A DNA stretch of 64,000 nucleotides. It comes from Chitinophaga flava. Its GTDB lineage: Bacteria > Bacteroidota > Bacteroidia > Chitinophagales > Chitinophagaceae. Each line of letters starts with the position of its first letter. The stretch's first letter is position 1. The notes under the pieces are model-generated. The model made no database searches. It was given only the letters and a program-made list of their open reading frames with translations, and had not been told where the DNA came from. The stretch spans positions 2,480,001-2,544,000 of the forward strand of contig NZ_QFFJ01000002.1 in the NCBI RefSeq assembly GCF_003308995.1. The letters are read 5' to 3'. Of this stretch, positions 24,166 through 33,260 are shown in pieces. A program made the position numbers and the translations under genes.

Positions 24166-25008
24166 TTATTTTACTGTGTTAACGACCCCTTTGAAATAGC
24201 CAACAGATTCTGCGATACCGGGCAGTGGATCTGCCATGTCTTTCTCATACTCTATGCTGCAGATGCCTTTATATTTTATTTTTTCCAATGCGCTTGCCAG
24301 CTGATCGAAGCGGATGACGCCTCTGCCTATTTCGGTGGCCTTACCATCTTTGGATGCCTGTGTTACATCTTTGAGATGGAGGTCGAATACCCGGTCTTTG
24401 TAAGCCAGTACAGCTTTGGCTGGATCTTCGCCCGCACGGGTAGCATGGCCGATGTCGATGCACAAGCCCATGCGCGCGTCGCGGTTCCGGATATGTTTCC
24501 AGGCATTTTCAGGACCGGGATACAGGGCATCTTCCGGACCGTGGTTGTGGATGGCGATGCGGATGTTGGTGGCCTTTACTTTTTCTTCTGTATAGTCCAG
24601 CAGTTCCGGTGTGGGAACCCCTACAATCATGGGTACGCCAACTCTTTGGGCATAAGCGAAGGCTTCATCTACTGCCTGCCGGGTTTTCATATAGATAACG
24701 CCTACAGCATACACGTTAATGCCTGCATCCTTGAATTTACCTAATACCTCTTGTATTTTTTCCGGGCTGCTGTTAAGAGGAAGATGAATGTCCTTGACGG
24801 AAATATGCCGGATGTTGGTCCGTTGCATCATGCTGATGGCCTGGTCCAGGCTGAATTGGGCAAAGGTATATCCCGCTACGCCTACAGAGAGCCTGTCTTT
24901 GGCGGGAGTGGTGTCGGATTTCCTGCCGGCAGCAGCCATTAAGGGTGAAAAGGAGGTGGCTGCCAGGCCCAGAGAGGCCTGCAGCAAAAAGTTTCTTCGT
25001 GTAGACAT
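24166..25008 (-). CDS. Sugar phosphate isomerase/epimerase-type TIM barrel, Tat-exported
   Basis: The 280-residue protein, started at ATG 25008, opens MSTRRNFLLQASLGLAATSF, a twin-arginine signal, so folded export is likely. An ATG 12 codons earlier is possible but would bury the signal. The rest is an AP-endonuclease-2-type barrel (PF01261). Metal-site candidates are IAIHNHGPED, GLCIDIGHATRAGEDP, DLHLKDVTQ and CSIEYEKDM near the C-terminus. Family members isomerise or epimerise sugars or hydrolyse related substrates; the substrate is not predictable. Cofactor is probably Mn or Mg. It is monocistronic and convergent with the UspA gene. Confidence 0.85.
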   Translation of the reverse strand: MSTRRNFLLQASLGLAATSFSPLMAAAGRKSDTTPAKDRLSVGVAGYTFAQFSLDQAISMMQRTNIRHISVKDIHLPLNSSPEKIQEVLGKFKDAGINVYAVGVIYMKTRQAVDEAFAYAQRVGVPMIVGVPTPELLDYTEEKVKATNIRIAIHNHGPEDALYPGPENAWKHIRNRDARMGLCIDIGHATRAGEDPAKAVLAYKDRVFDLHLKDVTQASKDGKATEIGRGVIRFDQLASALEKIKYKGICSIEYEKDMADPLPGIAESVGYFKGVVNTVK

Positions 25009-25372
25009 ATGTTGCAAGTTGATGATCCCGGACAAGATCTTCATTTTTTTTCTTTTTTTCCAGAGAATTTATAAGGAGATGATCAGCGTACGAGCGTTAC
25101 CGTGCCCTGTTGCTGTACGTCCTTTGTTGATTTTTTATACCGGTGCTCAGGCAAGTCTGCCATGTTGTTGCTGAATGATCTGAGCCCGTAAGAAAAAGTA
25201 CTTACAATGAATTCCCACTGCGGCGGCTATGCTGCAGCGATGCTTATCACCTTTGTGAGCGGAAAACTCGCTGTTCACGAAATAGCAGATAAAACGTAAA
25301 CCATCAACTATAAACGAAAACCCATCTCATTACTTCTTTCAATCCCCTTAACTCTTTTAATCATCACTTCTT
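25009..25372. other. Intergenic region between divergent TIM-barrel and halogenase genes
   Basis: 364 bases with no confident gene. A 30-codon frame (25207-25299, MNSHCGGYAAAMLITFVSG) has no recognised family and may be chance. No clean TAnnTTTG promoter was found before the halogenase at 25373, and the spacer before it is CT-rich (CTTCTTTCAATCCCC-like). Both divergent promoters should lie here. Confidence 0.5.
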
Positions 25373-26965
25373 ATGAGTAACAAAGTCAGTAACATTACCA
25401 TCGTGGGCGGTGGGACTGCCGGATGGATGACGGCTTCCTATCTGAATAAAGTTTTTGGGCAGAATGTTGATATAACACTTGTAGAGTCCCCCAATATTTC
25501 TACAGTAGGTGTTGGTGAAGCCACATTCAGTACCATCAAACTATTCTTCGACTTCCTGGAGCTGGAAGAACATGACTGGATGCCACATTGCAACGGTAGC
25601 TACAAAATGGCAATCAAATTTGTCGATTGGAACGCAGAAAAAAAACATTTTTATCATCCTTTCCAACGGTATGAGATCGTAGACGGATTTCATATTGGTG
25701 AGTGGTGGCTGAAACACAAAGACCAGCTGGACGCTTTTGACTACTCCAGTTTTATGGTGTCTGCCCTGTGCGACAACAAACGCGCCCCCAGATTCCTGGA
25801 CGGCAGGGTGTTTGACACAAAAGTACAGGACCTGTTCACCCCCGACAGGGCTTTCAAAAAAAACATGCTGGCCGACCTGAAGATACAGTATCCTTATGCA
25901 TACCATTTTAATGCAGCGCTGCTGGCCAACTTCCTGAGAGAGCTGGCCATTGGCAAGGGCGTACGTCATATAGCCGATGACGTAGTAGGTGTATCACAGG
26001 CCGAAAATGGCTTTATATCTGGCATTACCACTAAAGAGCATGGTGAAATAGAAGGTGATCTGTTCATCGACTGTACCGGATTTAAGGGAATGCTGATCAA
26101 CAAGGTACTGAACGAACAGTTCATTCCTTTTGCAGAATCCCTGCTTTGTGATACTGCGCTGGCGATGCAGGTACCACGCGATATCGAGAAGGATGGTATG
26201 AATCCTTTCACCAGTGCTACCGCACTGAGCTCAGGATGGGTATGGAATATTCCCTTATACGGCCGTGATGGTACCGGTTATGTTTTCTCCAGCGCATTTA
26301 TTACGCCGGAAGAAGCAGAGAAAGAATTCCGTAAACATGTAGGTAAAGCATCCGATAACTGCAACGCCTCCCTGATCAAAATGAGGATAGGCCGTAACCA
26401 CAACGCATGGGTGAAAAACTGCGTGGCCATCGGATTGGCCAACGCCTTTGTGGAGCCGCTCGAATCTACTGGTATCTTTTTCATCCAGCAGGGTATCGAA
26501 GAGCTGGTGGCCAACTTCCCGGACAAACAATGCTCTCCTGAATTGCAGAAACGTTACAACAAAACGATCGGTGAATGCATCGATGGAGTACGGGACTTCC
26601 TGACATTGCACTACTGTGCCAGCAGCCGGTATGATACTCCTTTCTGGAAGGCTACCAAACATGACCTCAAATTATCTGATGACCTGAAGGAGCGTCAGGC
26701 AGAGTGGAAGGTACGCCTGCCTAACCCAAGGAACATCAATCCCAACTATCACGGCTTTGAATCCTACTCCTATGCGGTGATGCTGCAGGGGCTGGGTTAC
26801 AGTCCGGAAAACTGCCTGCCTGTTCTGCAGCATATGGACAGCACCAGGGCGCTGGAAGCATTCCGTAGAATACGGGAACGCACCAACGAATTAATCAGGA
26901 CCCTGCCGTCGCAATACGAGTACCTGACATCGGTACGCGTAGGACAGAACGCTGGCGTAATGTAG
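25373..26965 (+). CDS. Flavin-dependent tryptophan-halogenase family enzyme
   Basis: 530 residues, the normal length for PrnA/RebH-type enzymes (PF04820). Seen: the FAD motif VGGGTAGWMTASYL (11-24), GVGEATFSTIKLFFDFL (46-62), and NGSYKMAIKF with Lys78 matching the catalytic Lys79 of PrnA. SSGWVWNIPL holds the W-x-W-x-I-P motif (about 286-295), and AFVEPLESTGIFF has Glu364-Ser365 matching Glu346-Ser347. All catalytic residues are present, so it should chlorinate or brominate using FADH2 and O2. The substrate may be tryptophan, another indole or a peptide. No flavin reductase or biosynthetic genes are adjacent, so reduced flavin must come from elsewhere. Confidence 0.93.
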   Translation: MSNKVSNITIVGGGTAGWMTASYLNKVFGQNVDITLVESPNISTVGVGEATFSTIKLFFDFLELEEHDWMPHCNGSYKMAIKFVDWNAEKKHFYHPFQRYEIVDGFHIGEWWLKHKDQLDAFDYSSFMVSALCDNKRAPRFLDGRVFDTKVQDLFTPDRAFKKNMLADLKIQYPYAYHFNAALLANFLRELAIGKGVRHIADDVVGVSQAENGFISGITTKEHGEIEGDLFIDCTGFKGMLINKVLNEQFIPFAESLLCDTALAMQVPRDIEKDGMNPFTSATALSSGWVWNIPLYGRDGTGYVFSSAFITPEEAEKEFRKHVGKASDNCNASLIKMRIGRNHNAWVKNCVAIGLANAFVEPLESTGIFFIQQGIEELVANFPDKQCSPELQKRYNKTIGECIDGVRDFLTLHYCASSRYDTPFWKATKHDLKLSDDLKERQAEWKVRLPNPRNINPNYHGFESYSYAVMLQGLGYSPENCLPVLQHMDSTRALEAFRRIRERTNELIRTLPSQYEYLTSVRVGQNAGVM

Positions 26966-26969
26966 CCGA

Positions 26970-27011
26970 AATTGCCATGTGGCGGAAATGTTGCTGCATG
27001 GCAATTTTTTT
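26970..27011 (+). terminator. Intrinsic terminator after the halogenase gene
   Basis: AATTGCCATG (26970-26979) pairs perfectly with CATGGCAATT (26997-27006), followed by a T-run to 27011. The 17-nt loop is long but the stem is strong. It insulates the halogenase gene from the lipoprotein gene. Confidence 0.85.
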
Positions 27012-27063
27012 ATGATCCGGATGGTAATATTAATGCCGGAAAAGTTATTTTAGTATAAAATCC

Positions 27064-28089
27064 ATGTTAATGAGAAAATCAATATCAATGGCGATAGCGT
27101 TGAGTGGTCTCACCCTGCTGTTTGCCTGTGATGAGAGAGATACCTATACCTCTTATTCCTCTACCGAAAAAAATGGCATTGCTTCCGGATCGATCAGCCT
27201 CAGCAACGACAGTGTTTCATTGGAGATATCCTATTCGGGCGATATTCAGCTGAATGAAGAGGGAACAGCTGTGAAAACAATATCTCCGGAAGGTTTCCTG
27301 AAATATAAAAAGAACAATAAAAAGTTCTCCGCTGTCAGCGACAAACAGGGGAATATTACTTATGAACTGTCTGATGCCGGCAACAGTCCGGAGGGCGATG
27401 CGGCACGCAATACGTTTATTGCGGATGCACTCCGGGAAATGGTCGTCTATGGCTTTAATGCGAAGAACAGGCTGCCGGCACTTTATAAAAAAGGAGGCAG
27501 TGCTGCTGTATTACGGGAGGCCGCAGCGGCAAGAACGGATGAACTGAGAAGCAGCTATCTGGAATTTCTGCTGAAAATAGATTCGCTCCAGCAAAGCGAC
27601 CTTACACTCATCGCGCAGATGGTGGCCGGTAAAATCAATGGTGACGTGGAAAAAGTAAAACTGTTGCAGTTGTTCCGTACTGGTTATATGAGTGACATAC
27701 AGACAGCCAATGCAGCCCTTTCTATTGCGGAAAGCATTCATTCCGGGCTGGAGAAAACAAAGGCACTTGAACTGATACTGGCTCAGCCGATTATGACAGA
27801 TGAGGTGGTGCGGGCATTAAAGATCAACAACACGATCAGTGGTGATCTGGGTAAGATGGATGTCCTGTATTTCCTTGCAAAGAAAGAGCATCAGCCATCA
27901 GAACACTGGATAGCGCTGATTAATGCAACAGGTCAACTGTCTTCCGAGCTGGAGAGAGCAAAAGTACTGGAGCAGATTGCTACTAAATTACCCGCTGACG
28001 AGCCAACGGTGAAGGAGGCCTTCAGAAAAGTGGCCGGTACCATCACTTCCCCGATGATCGCTGAAAAAGTAATGGGCGCGGTAAAATAA
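27064..28089 (+). CDS. Uncharacterised lipoprotein with helical repeats
   Basis: 341 residues. The N-terminus MLMRKSISMAIALSGLTLLF leads into a lipobox around LLFAC, so it is probably anchored in the membrane. An early beta region (VSLEISYSGDIQLNEEG ... YKKNNKKFSAVSDKQGNITY, about 50-105) precedes a repeated helical region (130-340). Repeats of about 35 residues have the shape ...ALSIAESIHSGLEKTKALELIL and INNTISGDLGKMDVLYFLAK, resembling HEAT/ARM-like stacks. I do not recognise a named family. It is convergent with the sensor kinase at 28090, with zero spacing between stop codons. Confidence 0.75.
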   Translation: MLMRKSISMAIALSGLTLLFACDERDTYTSYSSTEKNGIASGSISLSNDSVSLEISYSGDIQLNEEGTAVKTISPEGFLKYKKNNKKFSAVSDKQGNITYELSDAGNSPEGDAARNTFIADALREMVVYGFNAKNRLPALYKKGGSAAVLREAAAARTDELRSSYLEFLLKIDSLQQSDLTLIAQMVAGKINGDVEKVKLLQLFRTGYMSDIQTANAALSIAESIHSGLEKTKALELILAQPIMTDEVVRALKINNTISGDLGKMDVLYFLAKKEHQPSEHWIALINATGQLSSELERAKVLEQIATKLPADEPTVKEAFRKVAGTITSPMIAEKVMGAVK

Positions 28090-29397
28090 CTATTCCCTGA
28101 AGCGGAATGTAAAGGCCGTATGGCCAGGACGAAGTGTTTGCAGGGAAAACTCGAAACCGTGGTTGATAAGTACTTCTTTTACAAGGGTAAGGCCAATACC
28201 TTGCCCATCTCTTTTTGTGCTGTAAAACGGACTGAAAAGCTGATCGTTGTCCTGTGCTGTGATGCCCTTGCCATTGTCCGCGATGATCAGCTGTCTGCTG
28301 ACGGGATGGGTGATAAAGGTGATAATCCCTGCTTCTGCGATAGCTTCTATCGAATTTTTTACCACATTAATCAGTACCTGCTCCATCTGGCGTTTGTCGG
28401 CTAATATCATAAAAGCACCGGCTTCCAGCTCATAACGGAAATCGATGTGTTTGTCCCGGGCCATGGTGACCAGGAAACCAGACAGGGAATGGATAAGTCC
28501 GTGCAGGTCCAGGTCTGCCCGCTGTGGCTCCGGTAACCGTACCACATCTGCAAAATTCCGCATGAATATGCTCAGGTTATTATTGCGCTCAAAGGCCACC
28601 TGCAGCGCATGTTCCAGAGGCGCTGCCTGAGAACTTTTTTTGATCCCGTCCGACATTAAGGTGGTCTGAATAATAGAGTTGACCGGCCCTATCGTATTGT
28701 TCACTTCGTGGGCCATCATACGTATCACTTTCCCATAGGCCTTTTTCTCTGCGGCCAGTATCTCTGTGGTCAGTTCTTCTATCATAATAAAATGACGGGT
28801 AAATCCCCTGTCAATAAAATGGGACTTCTGCAATTTGAAGGTGCTGGAACCATTGAGGGTAACGGTTCTTGTTTCTCCTGATCTCAGTGTTTTGATCTCC
28901 TGCATCAAAGGGTGGGAGAGGCTGTCTACCGGTTTGTCTGTCAGCGTAGAGGCGTCGGCGTTAAGCAGCTTGAGTGCCCTGGGATTTACCTGTTGTATGT
29001 TTTCATCGTAATCCAGTATTAGGATTCCCGTGGGAGAGGTGTAGATAAGTTTTTCAAGGAATAAATGTTGTTGTTCCTGTTTGGTTCGCTCTGCCCTCAG
29101 TTCATCGGTCATCTGGTTATAGACTTTTATCAGTTCGTCCATCTCGTATTGTCCGGTGAGGTTGAATTTGATGCTGAAGTCTTTGCTTTTGATAGCTTCG
29201 GTACCGTGCATCAGCAGCTGCAGCGGGCGTATCAGCTGTTTATATAACTGCCATGCAATCAGTACCAGTATCAGCACAAAGCCTTCTGACGCCAGAAACA
29301 GCAGTTTGTTTTGTTTCAGGATGAAGTAGGATAATACCAGTATGTTGGAAAGAAGTATGACTACAAACAGGATGAATTTAGTCCGAAGTTTCATCAT
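28090..29397 (-). CDS. NtrY/PAS-type sensor histidine kinase
   Basis: 435 residues started at ATG 29397 (or 29394), within the 3' end of the regulator gene. Two N-terminal membrane segments (FILFVVILLSNILVLSYFI and LLFLASEGFVLILVLIAWQL) flank only a few residues, so sensing is likely within the membrane. They are followed by a HAMP-like region, a PAS domain (IYTSPTGILILDYDENIQQV), and a histidine phosphotransfer motif in MMAHEVNNTIGPVNS. The ATPase domain has N-box VINVVKNSIEAIAEAG, ADNGKGI and GQGIGLTLVKEVL. It overlaps and is co-transcribed with the NtrC-type regulator, which it should phosphorylate. Signal unknown. Confidence 0.93.
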   Translation of the reverse strand: MMKLRTKFILFVVILLSNILVLSYFILKQNKLLFLASEGFVLILVLIAWQLYKQLIRPLQLLMHGTEAIKSKDFSIKFNLTGQYEMDELIKVYNQMTDELRAERTKQEQQHLFLEKLIYTSPTGILILDYDENIQQVNPRALKLLNADASTLTDKPVDSLSHPLMQEIKTLRSGETRTVTLNGSSTFKLQKSHFIDRGFTRHFIMIEELTTEILAAEKKAYGKVIRMMAHEVNNTIGPVNSIIQTTLMSDGIKKSSQAAPLEHALQVAFERNNNLSIFMRNFADVVRLPEPQRADLDLHGLIHSLSGFLVTMARDKHIDFRYELEAGAFMILADKRQMEQVLINVVKNSIEAIAEAGIITFITHPVSRQLIIADNGKGITAQDNDQLFSPFYSTKRDGQGIGLTLVKEVLINHGFEFSLQTLRPGHTAFTFRFRE

Positions 29398-30751
29398 ATG
29401 GGATGTTATATTTTTGTAACCGGCGATATAATGAACCACGGGTAAGACCAAGTGAGGCTGCGGCTTTGGATATTTTGTTCCTGTGAAATTCCAGTGAGCG
29501 TTTGATCATCAGTACTTCCACTTCGTCGAGGGTAAGCGTGCCTACTTCGGGGAGCTGCAGATAACCTTTTTTGGCAGGAGACTGTTCCAGCTGGGAACGG
29601 AAATCTTCTATGTCCAGCAGATCTTTGCGGCTCACCAGTACGGAGCGTTCTACCAGGTTTTTGAGCTGTCTGATATTACCGGGTAGTGGCAGCTGTTGCA
29701 GCCATTTCAGGGCTTCTGCTGTCATGGCGAGGGACGGACGGTTATAGAGTTCTCTGAGATTGTTGAGGAAGAAGTTGGCCAGCAGCGGGATATCTCTGGG
29801 GCGTTCCCGCAGGGAAGGAAGATGAAGGCTGATCAGGTTGATCCTGTACAGGAGGTCTTCACGGAAAGATCCGTTGGCCACCATTTCATGCAGATTTTTA
29901 TTGGTGGCGCATATCACTCTTACATCTGCTGTACGGGAGCGGCTGCTGCCCAGCACTTCGTAGGTGCGGTCCTGTAATACACGCAGCAGTTTCACCTGGC
30001 TACCCGGATCGAGATCACCGATTTCATCAAGGAAAATAGTTCCTTTATTGCTCAGCTCGAAGCGCCCTGCCCGGTCGGTGCGGGCATCTGTAAAGGCGCC
30101 CCGCACATGGCCAAACATTTCGCTTTCAAAGAGTGATGCGGAAATACCACCCAGGTTTACTTTGATGAATGATTTGTTATGACGAAGGCTGTTCTGATGA
30201 ATGGCTTCTGCAATCAGTTCTTTGCCTGTGCCGCTTTCTCCGGTTATCAGTACGGCTGCATCCGTAGGCGCCACCCTGCCGGTTGTTTCCAGCAACGATA
30301 TCATCTGCGGATCTTCTCCGATGATATTATTGAAGTTATACAGACTATCGAGTTGTTTGCGGGTATGGTGTTCGGTGCTGGCCTGCTGCAGTTGCAACAG
30401 TGTTCTGGCCGATTGCAGCATGTGGTCATTGCTCCAGGGTTTGGTGATAAAATCACTGGCGCCGGCTTTCATCCCCTGTACAGCCAGTTCTATGGTTCCC
30501 CATCCGGTGAGCAGCATAACGGGGATGGAAGGATACGCCGCCCTGATACGATGCAGCAGTGCCATGCCTTCCTTTCCGGATGTTTCGATGGAAAAATTCA
30601 GGTCCAGCACAATCAGGGCAATGTCACGCTTATGAAGTATGGATAATGCTTCTTCAGGCAGCGATGCAGCCACCACTTCGTAGCCCTCATGCTGAAAAAG
30701 AAGCAGCAAGGAAGTCCTTACTGCAAGATCATCATCGATAATTAATATCAT
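29378..30751 (-). CDS. NtrC-family sigma-54-dependent response regulator
   Basis: 457 residues. The receiver domain (1-125) has IDDD at 5-8, phospho-Asp50 in VLDLNF and LLTGW with the switch threonine. The AAA+ domain (about 135-375) has Walker A GESGTGKE, the sigma-54 contact loop as GAFTDA (instead of GAFTGA), and Walker B GTIFLDEIGD. The C-terminal Fis-type helix-turn-helix is KISKAAASLGLTRGSLYRRL. It activates transcription from sigma-54 promoters with ATP hydrolysis. It is co-transcribed with the exporter genes and its kinase, so it probably controls its own operon, in line with the sigma-54 promoter and palindrome at 36716-36805. Confidence 0.95.
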   Translation of the reverse strand: MILIIDDDLAVRTSLLLLFQHEGYEVVAASLPEEALSILHKRDIALIVLDLNFSIETSGKEGMALLHRIRAAYPSIPVMLLTGWGTIELAVQGMKAGASDFITKPWSNDHMLQSARTLLQLQQASTEHHTRKQLDSLYNFNNIIGEDPQMISLLETTGRVAPTDAAVLITGESGTGKELIAEAIHQNSLRHNKSFIKVNLGGISASLFESEMFGHVRGAFTDARTDRAGRFELSNKGTIFLDEIGDLDPGSQVKLLRVLQDRTYEVLGSSRSRTADVRVICATNKNLHEMVANGSFREDLLYRINLISLHLPSLRERPRDIPLLANFFLNNLRELYNRPSLAMTAEALKWLQQLPLPGNIRQLKNLVERSVLVSRKDLLDIEDFRSQLEQSPAKKGYLQLPEVGTLTLDEVEVLMIKRSLEFHRNKISKAAASLGLTRGSLYRRLQKYNIPYDETSD

Positions 30752-30792
30752 GGAATTAAAGATAACACATTTTTATTCTTCTGCCAGCGGCG

Positions 30793-31983
30793 CTAATTCT
30801 CGTGCAGCGCGATGGCCGGATAGATATCTGCAGCCTGTTTTCCGGGATACAATGCGCATATGATAACCAGCACATAAATAAATACGATGGATAGTACCAG
30901 TGCCAGCAAATAAGTGCTGGTACTCAGGTCAAAGATGTTCATCAATGGAAACTGAATAGCAAAAAAACAACCAGTCAGCATCGACAGGGTAGACAGCACC
31001 ATCGTTTCTCCGATCAGCTGCCAGGCAATATCTTTTTTGGTAGCTCCTATGGCCCTTCTCAGCCCGATCTCACCTCTTCGTTTGTTGATATTGTGCCATA
31101 ACACGCCAAACAAACCCAGCGCCACGTTGATGATAAAAAACAAGGTGACAATCAGTATAATAACCAGCGGTACCAGCTGCTCTTTATTTTTGGCCGCTCT
31201 TCTTTTCTCCAGATGCTCAATTTCTATACTGGCATTCCTTGCCAGACTCGATAGCGTTTTGAACAGCTGTGCTTCAAAAGAGGCGCCGGTTCCGGGTTTT
31301 ACGCTGACCTGGATCGTGTTGCTATTACCATAAAAAGTAGAGTCGGGGCGGGTATAAAAACCACTTTCCGGCATCACATAATCTCCTTTGTTCTTCATAT
31401 CGTTCACTACACCGATCACCCGGTAACTTCTGTCAAGAAGCGTTATTACCTTATTGATCGGATCTTCATCCCTGAACAGTTTGTCTTTTAGTTTTGTGTT
31501 GATGACAATCGGCGTATAGCCTGCAGCGTTATCATCTCTGTTGAACCAACGGCCGGACAACAACTTCATGTTCATCAGTGTTGCATAATTGTCTTCCACT
31601 GTATAGATGTCGGCGACGGTCTTTACTTTACCGTAGGTCAGATTGTTCACAAATATCCTTGTGCGGGCGTAGGGCGTATTATTGCTGGTATAACTTACTT
31701 GTTCCACTTCCGGCATGGACCGGATTTGTTGTTTTACCATCTGTTCCAGCAGCATGGCGGAGTCCCGCGAAAGCGGCTGCTTGTCTTCACTCCCGGATGT
31801 ATTCCTTGTGATGTTCCATACGTTCTTATATTCGAAGCCTCTGGGTTCACGGTAGGCCTTGTAGTAGTTGATGACAAGTGTAAAAACCGCAAACATTACG
31901 AGGAAGGAAAAAAACAATTCCAGCATGATCAGGAAGTTATGCTTTTTTTTATTCCAGATAAGTTTGAACAGATGTTGTAGCAT
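30793..31983 (-). CDS. MacB/FtsX-type ABC transporter permease (second)
   Basis: 396 residues with the MacB_PCD/FtsX layout. One N-terminal membrane helix (FLIMLELFFSFLVMFAVFTL, 18-37) precedes a large periplasmic domain (about 45-275). Three C-terminal helices follow, including LVPLVIILIVTLFFIINVALGL and YLLALVLSIVFIYVLVIICALY. The motif GEIGLRRAIGATKKDI of the FtsX family is present. It pairs with the second permease gene at 32001 (18 nt upstream) and the ATPase at 33261 as a heterodimeric MacB-like pump with TolC. The substrate is unknown; family members export peptides, lipids or lipoproteins. Confidence 0.92.
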   Translation of the reverse strand: MLQHLFKLIWNKKKHNFLIMLELFFSFLVMFAVFTLVINYYKAYREPRGFEYKNVWNITRNTSGSEDKQPLSRDSAMLLEQMVKQQIRSMPEVEQVSYTSNNTPYARTRIFVNNLTYGKVKTVADIYTVEDNYATLMNMKLLSGRWFNRDDNAAGYTPIVINTKLKDKLFRDEDPINKVITLLDRSYRVIGVVNDMKNKGDYVMPESGFYTRPDSTFYGNSNTIQVSVKPGTGASFEAQLFKTLSSLARNASIEIEHLEKRRAAKNKEQLVPLVIILIVTLFFIINVALGLFGVLWHNINKRRGEIGLRRAIGATKKDIAWQLIGETMVLSTLSMLTGCFFAIQFPLMNIFDLSTSTYLLALVLSIVFIYVLVIICALYPGKQAADIYPAIALHEN

Positions 31984-32000
31984 AATGGGAGTTTTTTTGT

Positions 32001-33239
32001 TCAGGATGCTTTCAGGGCGGTGACCACATTCATTTTAGACATACGCCACGCAGGGTATACACCCGACAACAGCCCGAAGATCAGGGATACGAGAAAGCTG
32101 TAAAACAGCACCGTAAAATTGACAGCGAGATGCAGGTTATCTACAAACTGGCTGTAGTTGAATATCTGAATGACCACCACCGCCAGCACTACGCCAAGGA
32201 TACCGCCGATAACAGTGAGAATGATGTTCTCCACGATAAACTGCAGGATCAGCACTTTCGACGAGGCTCCAAACGATTTACGGATACCGATTTCGGAAGA
32301 CCGCTCAGAGATACGGCTGATATTGATATTGACCAGGTTTAGCGTAGGTAGTAGTAAAAACAGGAAGAGCAGCGCGCCAGCCCCGGAAAAGGTTTTCACC
32401 ACGCCTGCATCCTGACTGTCATCATCGGCTGCTACAGATTGACGGGTAAAGACCACGAGGTAAGGATCAGCATAGGATTGTACTTTGTCGTATTGTCCGT
32501 TCAGCTGGACTTTAGACACGATCTGCTGATATTCTTCCTGTATCCTGGGCAGGTCCGATTTATTGCGGGCCAGCAACGTGGCTATAAAAATACCTTCATA
32601 TGCATGAGAAGACAGGTTGCTCTTGGATTCCGTATAGGGAAGAAAAGCGTCTCCGTAGTTATAACGCAGCGTTACCGGCACATTTTTAACTACACCGATA
32701 ACGCGGTATTGTACATTGTCCGTTTCTATGTATTTACCGGTTACATGCTGGTCATCACCAAAATAATTTCTCCGGGTATCTTCGGAGATAACAATCACTT
32801 TTTCACCGTTGTCGATCTGTTGCTGCGTATATGGTTTCCCTTCTGTAAACTTATACTGAAATACGTCCCAGAACTGGTCGTTGGTATATTTGATATTGAT
32901 GACGATCTTTTTGTTGCTCACATAGGTATTGGTAGCCTGTGGCTCTGAAGCGAGTGCTATGCTGACAGGTATTTTCAGTTTGGAAATGTATTGCCTGAAG
33001 TAGTAATAACTCAGCGGGCTTTGGCTCATAGAGCCCTGGGAAGTCATTTTTACCTCGGTGATATACAGTTCCCTGTCCCTGTTGACGTCGGGATAGGAGG
33101 GGCTGAGCACATGGTCCAGTAGGGCGGTGAGCACAATGATGATCATCAGGGTGAAACTGATACCGAACAGGCTGATGAAAGTGAAGAATTTCCTTCTCTT
33201 CAGTACGGCGATGGCTATTTTAAAATAGTTACTTAGCAT
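32001..33239 (-). CDS. MacB/FtsX-type ABC transporter permease (first)
   Basis: The 412-residue paralogue of the permease at 30793. An N-terminal helix (FTFISLFGISFTLMIIIVLT), a large periplasmic domain (about 45-290), and three C-terminal helices (ALLFLFLLLPTLNLVNI, FIVENIILTVIGGILGVVL, FTVLFYSFLVSLIFGLLSGV). SSEIGIRKSFGASSKVL is the FtsX loop motif. Its start codon lies 21 nt after the ATPase stop, and both permeases differ enough to be an old duplication. Together they probably form the membrane part of a heterodimeric exporter. Confidence 0.92.
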   Translation of the reverse strand: MLSNYFKIAIAVLKRRKFFTFISLFGISFTLMIIIVLTALLDHVLSPSYPDVNRDRELYITEVKMTSQGSMSQSPLSYYYFRQYISKLKIPVSIALASEPQATNTYVSNKKIVINIKYTNDQFWDVFQYKFTEGKPYTQQQIDNGEKVIVISEDTRRNYFGDDQHVTGKYIETDNVQYRVIGVVKNVPVTLRYNYGDAFLPYTESKSNLSSHAYEGIFIATLLARNKSDLPRIQEEYQQIVSKVQLNGQYDKVQSYADPYLVVFTRQSVAADDDSQDAGVVKTFSGAGALLFLFLLLPTLNLVNINISRISERSSEIGIRKSFGASSKVLILQFIVENIILTVIGGILGVVLAVVVIQIFNYSQFVDNLHLAVNFTVLFYSFLVSLIFGLLSGVYPAWRMSKMNVVTALKAS

Positions 33240-33260
33240 GTGAAATCAGTTAGCTATAAA

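Noticed and set aside
25207..25299. 30-codon frame upstream of the halogenase
   Set aside because: Very short, no conserved domain, and lying where the divergent promoters are expected.
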